12,293 nt of DNA from an uncultured Lachnospiraceae bacterium. Its GTDB lineage: Bacteria; Bacillota; Clostridia; Lachnospirales; Lachnospiraceae. The DNA lies in the NCBI GenBank assembly GCA_947068385.1, contig CAMTBF010000052.1:1-12293 (forward strand), in the 5' to 3' direction. Shown piece after piece: positions 1 to 6,953 of the stretch; positions within the stretch are counted from its first letter, which is position 1, and the number at the start of each line of letters is the position of its first letter. The notes below the pieces were generated by a model. The model was given only the letters and a program-made list of their open reading frames with translations, made no database searches and was not told the DNA's origin. A program made the translations under genes and the position numbers.

Positions 1-13
1 AAATGGACAACCG

Positions 14-67
14 ACTCACGAGTGGAAGCTAATGGGGACCTTGCGGCAAATTTCATCGCTCGTGAGT
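14..67 (+). promoter_or_regulatory. Leader hairpin upstream of asnA (possible derived T-box-like element)
   Basis: A perfect 9-bp inverted repeat, ACTCACGAG at 14-22 and CTCGTGAGT at 59-67, extends inward by three further pairs (two of them G-U). It encloses a loop containing TGGGGACCTTGCGG. The layout, a closing helix directly followed by TGG and then ACC and GCGG, recalls the antiterminator domain of T-box leaders, which control some asnA genes. The match is imperfect because bases are inserted within the conserved core. No U-run follows, so this is not an intrinsic terminator. The rest of the leader would lie before the window. The hairpin is seen directly; the T-box link is a guess. Confidence 0.4.
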
Positions 68-92
68 ATATCAAGAAGAAAGGATTACTCAT

Positions 93-1103
93 ATGTCAAG
101 CAATGCATTCCCAAAAGACTACCAGTCCGGCCTGGACCTGTATGACACCCAGGTGGCCATCAAGCGCGTGAAGGACTTCTTCCAGACCCTTCTGGCGGAG
201 CGGCTGAACCTTCTGCGCGTGTCCGCGCCCCTGATGGTGGATCCAAAGTCCGGCCTCAACGACAATCTGAACGGCGTGGAGCGCCCCGTGTCCTTCGACA
301 TCAGGCACCAGGACGGCCGGGAGGCGGAGATCGTCCACTCCCTGGCCAAGTGGAAGCGCTACGCGCTGAAGAAGTACGGCTTCTCCGCGGGGGAGGGGCT
401 CTACACGGACATGAGCGCCATCCGCAGGGACGAGGAGCCGGACAATATCCATTCCATCTATGTGGACCAGTGGGACTGGGAGAAGATCATCACCCGGGAG
501 CAGCGCAGCCTGGACACCTTAGAGGATGTGGTGCGCACCGTATACAAGGTGCTGCGCAAGACGGAGAAGTACATGTCCATCCACTATGATTATATAGAAG
601 AGATCCTTCCCCACGACATCTTCTTCGTCACCACAGGCGAGCTGGAGGAGATGTTCCCGGACAATACGCCCAAGGAGCGGGAGTACTACATAGCCAAGGC
701 CAAGGGAGCGGTGTGCATCATGCAGATCGGCGGGGCCCTGGGGAACGGCAAGCCCCATGACGGACGTGCCCCGGATTATGACGACTGGGCCCTGAACGCG
801 GACATCGTGGTCTACTATCCCGTCCTGGACATCGCCCTGGAGCTGTCCAGCATGGGCATCCGGGTGGACAAGGACGCGCTGCTGCGCCAGCTGGAGGCCG
901 CCGGGTGCATGGAGCGGGCCGAGCTGCCTTTCCACCAGGCAGTCATAAATGAGGAGGTGCCCTTCACCATCGGCGGCGGCATCGGCCAGTCCCGCATCTG
1001 CATGTTCTTCCTACGGAAGGCCCATATCGGGGAGGTGCAGTGCTCCCTCTGGCCGGAGGAGATCATGGAGGCGGCCAAGGAGCGGGGGGTCAAGCTGCTG
1101 TAA
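93..1103 (+). CDS. asnA: Aspartate--ammonia ligase (asparagine synthetase A)
   Basis: This cytoplasmic enzyme makes asparagine from aspartate, ammonia and ATP, releasing AMP and PPi. At 336 aa it matches the usual AsnA length (about 330 aa), and the fold is related to class II aminoacyl-tRNA synthetases. Family landmarks visible in order are SGLNDNLNGVERPVSFDI (from residue 53), KWKRYALKKYG (about 87-97), the IRRDEE segment (110-115), VDQWDWEK (124-131) and the C-terminal GGGIGQSRICMFFLRKAHIG block with the following SLWP. The start at 93 is supported by AAAGGA at 79-84, 8 nt upstream. The gene stands alone on the plus strand, with a leader hairpin in front and a strong terminator behind, so it is probably a single-gene transcript. 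No key motif appears to be missing. Confidence 0.97.
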   Translation: MSSNAFPKDYQSGLDLYDTQVAIKRVKDFFQTLLAERLNLLRVSAPLMVDPKSGLNDNLNGVERPVSFDIRHQDGREAEIVHSLAKWKRYALKKYGFSAGEGLYTDMSAIRRDEEPDNIHSIYVDQWDWEKIITREQRSLDTLEDVVRTVYKVLRKTEKYMSIHYDYIEEILPHDIFFVTTGELEEMFPDNTPKEREYYIAKAKGAVCIMQIGGALGNGKPHDGRAPDYDDWALNADIVVYYPVLDIALELSSMGIRVDKDALLRQLEAAGCMERAELPFHQAVINEEVPFTIGGGIGQSRICMFFLRKAHIGEVQCSLWPEEIMEAAKERGVKLL

Positions 1104-1184
1104 GTGCCAGCCTGTGGCCATACGACTCAGAACGCCTGAGATATAAAACTCTGCAGCCCACAGTAGACGGCTGAAACCGAAATT

Positions 1185-1235
1185 CCCTCTGACCCTCAGG
1201 ATGCCAGGCAGCTCCTTAGGGTCGGAGGGATTTTT
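1185..1235 (+). terminator. Rho-independent terminator of asnA
   Basis: A 16-bp near-perfect stem pairs 1185-1200 (CCCTCTGACCCTCAGG) with 1214-1229 (CCTTAGGGTCGGAGGG) around a 13-nt loop. It is followed by A and then TTTTT at 1231-1235. It lies about 80 bp after the asnA stop and in its orientation. On the opposite strand the hairpin is followed only by AATTTC, so it would be a poor terminator for the convergent membrane-protein gene. Confidence 0.9.
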
Positions 1236-1379
1236 ATAAGCTGTTCGCAGTCTGCTCGTACTTCCTCCCCATCGCCACCGCAGGAATGAATATGCCGCCC
1301 ACGCTCAGATGAAAGCCTCCCGAGGCGTACTGGCTGATGCGCGGCCGACGGAAAAAAAGCAATCCACCAGCGGTAGCCC

Positions 1380-3311
1380 CTAGCGATAGACCGCGAATTT
1401 CTCATTGCGGAAGGTCTGTTCATAGTCGTAGGCATCCATGAATGCCAGGATGAGCTGCCATTTCGGGTCGGCCTCCATCTCCTCCCACTGTTCCGACGAA
1501 AGGCTGGTGTCCCTCCCCTCTTCATAAAGGGCATAGTTGTGTTCCAATATGATTACAGGCTTGTCCCTCCCCTTCTCCGTCATCTCCGCCTCCAGCTGCG
1601 CCATGTCCCTCTCCATGGCCTCCAGGCTGTAGGAGTCCAGGTCGCTCCAGGGATTGAAGGCCGAGGGCATCGCAAGGTAATAGGATATGGAAGGGATGTC
1701 CCCATACAGGATGACCTCCTGTCCCTGGAGCCCGTTCTCATTGGCGTAAGCGCTCAGTCCCTCCATCCACCGGGCCCTCTCAGGGCTCATCTTTATGTTC
1801 CGCAGGATGGCATTGTTGTCTATGGCCACCTCCGCGTCCTGTATCCCTGTCCCCTCCGCGAAGGCGAAGCTCGCCCCGAAGCCCCCGAACTGGAACATAC
1901 AGACGGCAAGGAACGCCGCCAGCACGCCCTTGACGGGAAACGCGGAAAGCACCAGTCCCCCCCTTGTCCTGTATTCCCCCGCATGCCGCAGGAAGCGCCA
2001 GCTCTCCCACAGGACATAGGGCCCTGCCAGGAACAGGTTGTTCAGGCTGGGCAGGACATCATTGTTGCTGCCGATAGGCGTCAGCAGGATGATCAGTATC
2101 ACCATGCCGCCGATCAGCTTTTCCTCTTTCGCCGCGTTCCTGTCCAGGATGCGGATCCCGGCGATCAGCATGGCCAGCATCAGGAATATAGGCCCGGAAT
2201 GCCAGATGGAGTCGTAGCTGAAATAATAGAAGGAAAGGAATTTCCGCCGATACAGCCACCCGATCATGGCGATGCTCACCAATGTCCACAGCACGCGCAC
2301 GCCGATATGGACGGCCCTGGCTGCCAGGGGAGCCTTTTCCCCTGCCGCACCAAGGCCCTTCCCCCGCAGATGCCCGCAGAGGGCTCCCTCCAGCCATCCC
2401 GCCAGGGCGAACAGCGCCATCCCCCCCAAAGCGATGATCCCCATCCGGACCATCCAGTACAGCTCCTCCCGGTAGCGGCCAAGGATCCCCATGATCATGG
2501 CAGCGGGCTTGTAGTCCGCCGCATTGTCCGTCATGGCGAACAGCCTGCCGATGCCCGCCACATAATTCCCAAAGCCGTAGCGGAGATGGATACCGCTAAG
2601 GAGCGCCGCCAGCGCACCCGCATATCCCAGCAGGCACCACAGCGTATGGCGGACAGTCCGCCGCCAGAAGCCCGGCCCCCATGCTTTTTCCTTCCTTTCC
2701 GGCAGCCAGGCGATAAAGTCGTATGCCCAGACCGCCAGGATCATCCCCATCTCCGGCAGGTTGGAGAAGCGCACCAGCACATTGGCCCCCAGAAGCGCGC
2801 CTGCGGCCACGAAGCACCCTTTCCTCTCTTTCGTCAGGCCCTGGTAGAGGAATATGGTCGAAACCAGGAAGAGCAGATAGGTCAGGTAGTTATAGAGCAG
2901 CGCGGTAGGGCACCAGCATAGGCTCAGCGCCGCCATCTCCCCCAGAAACACGATCGGCCTCGGCATCCTCAGCTTCCTGGTGCAGAAAAAATACCCGATG
3001 AGGGCCAGCGCGCTGGCAGACAATCCGGTATACAGGTTCATGCCCATCAGCGTATCCCCATTGGGAAGCCCGGTCAGCCAGCTCCCCGCCACATTGGCCA
3101 GATACGTGGAAAAGAGCCACATGGAATCCATATGCTTCGTGCCCATATATTGGAAATTCGCGTAATTATAGCCGGTATCCCATAAGTCCAGCCCCCAGCC
3201 GATATGCCGCAGGGGATAGAACGCCAGGACCACTATGCCTAGGTTCTCCAGCAGGTTCCCCCATTTCATCCGGGACGATCCGTCCTTTTCGTTCCTCATG
3301 TCTATTCCCAT
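1380..3311 (-). CDS. Polytopic membrane protein, GT-C glycosyltransferase-like
   Basis: This 643-aa integral membrane protein has roughly ten or more hydrophobic segments between residues 20 and about 490, followed by a soluble C-terminal domain of about 140 aa (from about 505). The first hydrophobic segment (about 20-37) is followed by an acidic loop, GLDLWDTGYNYANF (D42 and D45). This is the layout of GT-C enzymes, where an aspartate in the first outer loop binds the lipid-linked sugar donor. The C-terminal part contains VILYGDIPSISYYLAMPSAF, typical of the outer domain in membrane sugar-transfer proteins. The exact family is not recognised. The start at 3311 has AAAGGA 6 nt upstream; a second in-frame ATG lies four codons in. 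The gene sits 109 bp downstream of the acyltransferase gene in the same direction, which suggests joint work on an envelope glycan. That role is inferred. Confidence 0.7.
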   Translation of the reverse strand: MGIDMRNEKDGSSRMKWGNLLENLGIVVLAFYPLRHIGWGLDLWDTGYNYANFQYMGTKHMDSMWLFSTYLANVAGSWLTGLPNGDTLMGMNLYTGLSASALALIGYFFCTRKLRMPRPIVFLGEMAALSLCWCPTALLYNYLTYLLFLVSTIFLYQGLTKERKGCFVAAGALLGANVLVRFSNLPEMGMILAVWAYDFIAWLPERKEKAWGPGFWRRTVRHTLWCLLGYAGALAALLSGIHLRYGFGNYVAGIGRLFAMTDNAADYKPAAMIMGILGRYREELYWMVRMGIIALGGMALFALAGWLEGALCGHLRGKGLGAAGEKAPLAARAVHIGVRVLWTLVSIAMIGWLYRRKFLSFYYFSYDSIWHSGPIFLMLAMLIAGIRILDRNAAKEEKLIGGMVILIILLTPIGSNNDVLPSLNNLFLAGPYVLWESWRFLRHAGEYRTRGGLVLSAFPVKGVLAAFLAVCMFQFGGFGASFAFAEGTGIQDAEVAIDNNAILRNIKMSPERARWMEGLSAYANENGLQGQEVILYGDIPSISYYLAMPSAFNPWSDLDSYSLEAMERDMAQLEAEMTEKGRDKPVIILEHNYALYEEGRDTSLSSEQWEEMEADPKWQLILAFMDAYDYEQTFRNEKFAVYR

Positions 3312-3420
3312 CCAGAATCCTTTCCGCCCGTCTCTCCTCCGTCCCGCGGGAAGTCCATTTTACGCCAGGAGCCTGCCAAGACATCCCTCGGATCGGGGGC
3401 GCCGCCGTCTGCGGCCTCTG

Positions 3421-4629
3421 TCAGGCCTCCCGGAACAGCGCGTCCGCTTTCTCTATCTTCTCCGTCAGCCTCCGGTAGCAGCCCGCCCTCAGGGCCAGGC
3501 CGTGCAGTCCGTGGAAGATGCGCTTCCGCGCCATGTCCACCAGGATGCCGCACGCGAACACGGCCAGCACGGCCACCGCCGTCCCCCCAAGCAGACGGGC
3601 CGTGCCGGAAAATCCTCCCGCCCCCCGGGCCATCTCTTCCGCCAGCTGTCCGGTCCCCAGCCACTCCTGCCAGGAATACCGCAGCCCTATGTTCTCATGG
3701 AGCAGATAGACCCCCAGGGTATACGGGGCCAGCCCATTGACGATCTTCGCCGCCCTCCCCTGTATGCGCAGTCTGGAAAACGCGCCGAAGAGGCCGACAG
3801 CCGCCAGAAAAGGAAGCACATGGTTGTACTCCATGCACATCTTGATCCGGCTTCCCAGCCCTCCGGTGCGCAGGTATATCTCCCGCAGGGCAAATGTCCC
3901 GCAGAAGATGAGCAGGCAGCATCCCAGGTACAGCAAAAGCCCCCGCCCCTTTTTCTCCAGGAACGGGACGCCGAACCGGCGCACATACGCTGCCGCCAGG
4001 AAGACGCACAGATACCAGAGGCAGTCATATCCCAGCGCGTCCATCTCCAGGCGCACGGGCAGCACGCTCTTCGCGATGCAGAAGACCGCCAGCAGCAGGG
4101 CCAGGGAAAGCTGCAGCTGCTGTCTCGACATCTTTTTCACCGCCATCCCCACAAAGGGCAGGAGCAGGTACAGGAAGACATAGGCCGTCATGAACCAGTA
4201 ATGCCCCATGGTCACCGGGAACAGCAATGTCAGCAGATAGTGGATGTCGAACGCCTCCTCCCGCAGCACCCCCGTCAGCGCGCCCAGGAGCCCGAAGGGC
4301 AGGGAATAGGCCCATATCTGCAGCCACAGCAGCAGCAGGCGGCTCGGCTTGAAGGAGGAGGCGCACAGGAAATACCCGCTGATGAGCATATAGACGTTCA
4401 CGGCCACGATGCAGAAGCTCTCCATGAGCCATGCGGCCATGCCCATGCTCCCCAGACGGCTGTCCGTGAGCTCGGGCAGGAGATGCCCCTTGCCCAGGTA
4501 GTGCAGCGCCACTACCATCAGCATGGCCACGCAGCGCAGCAGCTCCAGGTTGGCCATGCGCTCCTTCGACGGTTTTGCCTTGCTTCGTATTTCGTTTATA
4601 GAACTTTGTTTCTTCGACCTATCCTTCAT
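3421..4629 (-). CDS. Acyltransferase-3 family membrane protein
   Basis: This 402-aa multi-pass protein belongs to the acyltransferase-3 group, which transfers acetyl or other acyl groups to surface polysaccharides, peptidoglycan-linked sugars or exported small molecules. The N-terminal signature is clear: NLELLRCVAMLMVVALHYLG (residues 27-46), with the conserved Arg32 and His43. It is followed by VNVYMLISGYFLC in the next membrane segment. Alternating hydrophobic helices fill the rest, with a late helix containing YTLGVYLLHENIG, another typical family element. The start at 4629 has AGGTGG 7 nt upstream. A second possible start at 4557 (Met25) follows AAGGAG, but with only 3 nt of spacing. The first 24 residues are basic and non-hydrophobic. 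The gene lies between the isomerase and the GT-C-like gene and could be co-transcribed with both. The acyl acceptor cannot be told from the sequence. Confidence 0.9.
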   Translation of the reverse strand: MKDRSKKQSSINEIRSKAKPSKERMANLELLRCVAMLMVVALHYLGKGHLLPELTDSRLGSMGMAAWLMESFCIVAVNVYMLISGYFLCASSFKPSRLLLLWLQIWAYSLPFGLLGALTGVLREEAFDIHYLLTLLFPVTMGHYWFMTAYVFLYLLLPFVGMAVKKMSRQQLQLSLALLLAVFCIAKSVLPVRLEMDALGYDCLWYLCVFLAAAYVRRFGVPFLEKKGRGLLLYLGCCLLIFCGTFALREIYLRTGGLGSRIKMCMEYNHVLPFLAAVGLFGAFSRLRIQGRAAKIVNGLAPYTLGVYLLHENIGLRYSWQEWLGTGQLAEEMARGAGGFSGTARLLGGTAVAVLAVFACGILVDMARKRIFHGLHGLALRAGCYRRLTEKIEKADALFREA

Positions 4630-4699
4630 TTCGATTCCACCTGTTCCATAGCTCCCTTCTTCGCCATGCCGCCTGCTCTTTCATCTGGCCTAGGCAGCC

Positions 4700-5611
4700 T
4701 CATCTTCCCTTTTTATAAAGCGCATCCAGGCGGCATCCGGCCTCATAGGCTCTCCGCAGATATTTTGCCTGATCCGGCTCGTAGGTGGAAAGCTCCAGCA
4801 AAAGCGGCCCCTCATACGCCGACTTCGCTATTGTTCCCATCACTTTTTCCCACTGGATGCTGCCATCCCCCGGAATCCAATGGGAGTCCATGGCGCCGTT
4901 GTTGTCGTGGATATGTACCGCGTACAGGCGGTCGCCGTACCGACCTATCACCTCAGGTGCCCGCTCCCGCCAGACCATGTTGGCATGGCCGGTGTCGTAG
5001 CACAGCCCCAGGAATTCCTTGGGGTATCTGGCGAACAGCCTGTCCCATGCCTCCAGCATGTATTCGCCGGGCATGTCGAAGAGGTTCTCTATGCAGATCC
5101 GCACCTTTCTCTCCAGGCAGTAGGGCATCAGCTCGTCCAGGGACCTGTAGACGCAGGCGTAGAAGTCCTCTTTGGCTTCCGGCTGCCGCTGGATGGTGAG
5201 GTAGGGGACGTAGAGATGGAGCACGATCTCCGAAGCGCCCAGGGCCGCCGCCAAGTCCACGCGGTTTTTGATCAAGTCCACGCCGGCTTTGCGGTTGCAC
5301 TCCCAGTCGGAGGTGTAGTCCTTCCGGTAATGGCCCTCCCTGACATTCACGTCCTTGGCGGAGCCCTTGGTGGAATGGAGGGCTTTGGATTTGAGGCCAT
5401 ATTCGTCCATCCACTCTCTGATCTGCTGCATCTCGTAGGACGAATACATGTATTCCCTGTCCCACTCATGGCACCAGTGGATATGTGTGAAGCCTGCCCG
5501 GGCTATCTGCTCCAGGGTAGCCCTGATCTGTTCCAGCTGGGTGCTCTCCCCAGCGAAATCCGTGTTCACCGCCAGCTCCAGCCTGACGTCTTCTGTCCTG
5601 TTGTTCTCCAT
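4700..5611 (-). CDS. Sugar phosphate isomerase/epimerase-type TIM barrel protein
   Basis: This protein of 303 aa belongs to the xylose isomerase-like TIM-barrel superfamily (AP endonuclease family 2), whose members isomerise or epimerise sugars using a divalent metal. Likely metal and active-site residues are Glu175 in ICIENLF, Asp206 and His209 in LCYDTGHAN, His235 in VHIHDNNG, Asp249 in the PGDGSIQW segment, and Glu273 in LLLELS. The ATG at 5611 is preferred because GGGAAGGA (5623-5630) lies 11 nt upstream. A TTG at 5641 would add ten residues of no obvious value. A near-consensus promoter lies about 80 bp upstream, so this gene probably starts its own transcript, which may continue into the acyltransferase 70 bp downstream. 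The substrate is unknown. The tail CRLDALYKKGR is a plausible natural end. Confidence 0.88.
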   Translation of the reverse strand: MENNRTEDVRLELAVNTDFAGESTQLEQIRATLEQIARAGFTHIHWCHEWDREYMYSSYEMQQIREWMDEYGLKSKALHSTKGSAKDVNVREGHYRKDYTSDWECNRKAGVDLIKNRVDLAAALGASEIVLHLYVPYLTIQRQPEAKEDFYACVYRSLDELMPYCLERKVRICIENLFDMPGEYMLEAWDRLFARYPKEFLGLCYDTGHANMVWRERAPEVIGRYGDRLYAVHIHDNNGAMDSHWIPGDGSIQWEKVMGTIAKSAYEGPLLLELSTYEPDQAKYLRRAYEAGCRLDALYKKGR

Positions 5612-5692
5612 CTTTGCACCAATCCTTCCCGTGGGCTGCAATGCCCCGTTTTTCCGGCATCAGAAAAGGCTTTCTGCCTGCCGCATGGGTAC

Positions 5693-5721
5693 ATTATAAT
5701 CTATATTGGGCGTGGGTTCAA
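5693..5721 (-). promoter_or_regulatory. Sigma-70/A-type promoter for the isomerase gene
   Basis: Read on the minus strand, a TTGAAC -35 box (5716-5721) is separated by exactly 17 bp from a perfect TATAAT -10 box (5693-5698). Transcription would start near 5686 and give a leader of about 75 nt before the ATG at 5611. This is the best promoter match I found in the window. Confidence 0.85.
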
Positions 5722-5948
5722 TAGAAATCGGGGGAAACATTCGCCGGTGCTTCGGTTCATCGCAGCCCTTTCAGCTTCCATGTCCTGCCGAACACCAGCA
5801 GTATGCACGCCCCGGGCCCCGGCGCGTTGGAGGATTCCGGAACATGTTGGTAAAATACCGAAGTCCTACGAATGTGCACGGCAGGCAGCCCTATGCGTAA
5901 ACGAAAAAATCAATAGGAAAACACCTTGGCAAGCTCGATGGAGTTCTT
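5722..5948. other. Spacer without a convincing gene
   Basis: Together with the promoter and leader, this is the only gene-free stretch longer than 300 bp. Reading both strands I find no RNA gene, no terminator with a U-run and no recognisable protein. A GC-rich patch (GCCCCGGGCCCCGG, near 5809-5822) is self-complementary but lacks a following T-run in either direction. A short plus-strand frame with a fair ribosome site (5844-5900) is treated as chance. Confidence 0.5.
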
Positions 5949-6875
5949 TTATATCGTAAATTCATAGATGCATTTCCGCGTCTCTCCGTCCCGCCGCATG
6001 TCATTGTCCTCTGGCAGGTCTACGGTTTCCCGCAGAATCCCTCCCGCGTATTCGCAGGTCTTCCGGGAGGGGTAGTTGTCCGGATTGCAGGTGATGACCA
6101 GATAGTCCATCCCGTGCCGCCTGGCCAGGTGGAACAGCAGGCGGCAGGCCTTGCCCGCGTAGTGGTTCCCCCGATAGGGCTCCTCCACCCGGTAGCCGAT
6201 GTTCCCTCCGTAGTAGACCCCTTCGCTGTAGCCGATCCGCAGGTCGCAGTGCCCGGCCTTGTGCCCCTGTCTGTCGCAGATGGTGAAGTGGTAGGATGGG
6301 AGCCATTCTTCCGCCAGGCTGCCCGGGACGGTCTTGTCCAGCATCAGCAGGATTTCCCCGTCCGTCAGGACTTCTGTGTCGAAAAAGCAAAATTTCAGCG
6401 GTCTCTCCATATAGCCGCAGGTAAATGGGAAGAAGCCGTATTTTTCCATATGGGTATGCAAGAATCCGAACCGCTCATACCAGGCCCGCAACACCGTATT
6501 CTCCTCCACTATGCCCAGCTTCAGCCTGCCGCAGCCAAAGGCGGAAGCGCACAACAGCCCGTGCTCCAGCAGCCTCTTCCCGATTCCGGCATGCCTGCGG
6601 CCTGGCAGGACACAGAGATTGTTCAGCTCACAGTCACCGTCCTCCTGTATCCGGAGGGAATAATAGCCTGTTACCTTTCCGTCTTCCTCCACATGGACGA
6701 ACATGGCCCGCCCCTCCCGGTACTGTCCCGCAAGCCTTTCCAGGGTAGTGGCAAAAGCAGTGAACCTGGGGGCATTCTCCGGGGAAAGCCCAAAAGCTTC
6801 CGCCACAGTGGCGAAGCTTTCCCTTATCACATTGACGCATTCTTCCAGCTCTGTTTCCCGTATCGGTCTTATCAT
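5949..6875 (-). CDS. Tandem GNAT-domain N-acetyltransferase
   Basis: This cytoplasmic protein of 308 aa contains two acetyl-CoA-dependent GNAT domains. The first (about 1-155) has the acetyl-CoA binding motif A as LCVLPGRRHAGIGKRLL (87-103), followed by ENTVLRAWYERFGF (125-138), the usual end of a GNAT fold. The second (about 160-308) resembles the RimJ/RimL-like branch: EEPYRGNHYAGKACRLL (231-247) as motif A, then NPDNYPSRKTCEYAGG (264-279), matching the N...S...E..G pattern. The ATG at 6875 follows a GGGAGAG ribosome site at short spacing. The gene lies 78 bp downstream of the transglutaminase gene in the same direction; no clear terminator or promoter separates them, so read-through is possible. 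The acetylated substrate is unknown. The two domains may have different substrates, or one may be structural. Confidence 0.85.
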   Translation of the reverse strand: MIRPIRETELEECVNVIRESFATVAEAFGLSPENAPRFTAFATTLERLAGQYREGRAMFVHVEEDGKVTGYYSLRIQEDGDCELNNLCVLPGRRHAGIGKRLLEHGLLCASAFGCGRLKLGIVEENTVLRAWYERFGFLHTHMEKYGFFPFTCGYMERPLKFCFFDTEVLTDGEILLMLDKTVPGSLAEEWLPSYHFTICDRQGHKAGHCDLRIGYSEGVYYGGNIGYRVEEPYRGNHYAGKACRLLFHLARRHGMDYLVITCNPDNYPSRKTCEYAGGILRETVDLPEDNDMRRDGETRKCIYEFTI

Positions 6876-6953
6876 CTCTCTCCCATCCTCCCTCTGTCCT
6901 CTTAAATATTCAGTATTTGTAAAATGCCCGCTCGTCCTTCCGGCCCTTCAGGC

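Noticed and set aside
1539..2921. 460-codon plus-strand open frame
   Set aside because: It is antisense to the 643-aa membrane protein, which has a ribosome site and coherent membrane helices.
4595..4600. TATAAA on the minus strand as a promoter for a shorter acyltransferase
   Set aside because: No acceptable -35 box lies 16-18 bp upstream, and the ribosome site before Met25 is only 3 nt away from the start.
3235..5199. 654-codon plus-strand open frame
   Set aside because: It runs antisense across two convincing genes and their gap, has biased shadow composition and no supported start.
5642..5659. Hairpin TGCC...GGCA in the isomerase leader as an attenuator
   Set aside because: Only four firm pairs around a mismatched core and no following U-run, so it is too weak to call.
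5844..5900. 18-aa frame MLVKYRSPTNVHGRQPYA with GGAGGA 9 nt upstream
   Set aside because: The ribosome site is fair, but there is no promoter, no hydrophobic or toxin-like character and no family match. A frame this short is easily due to chance.
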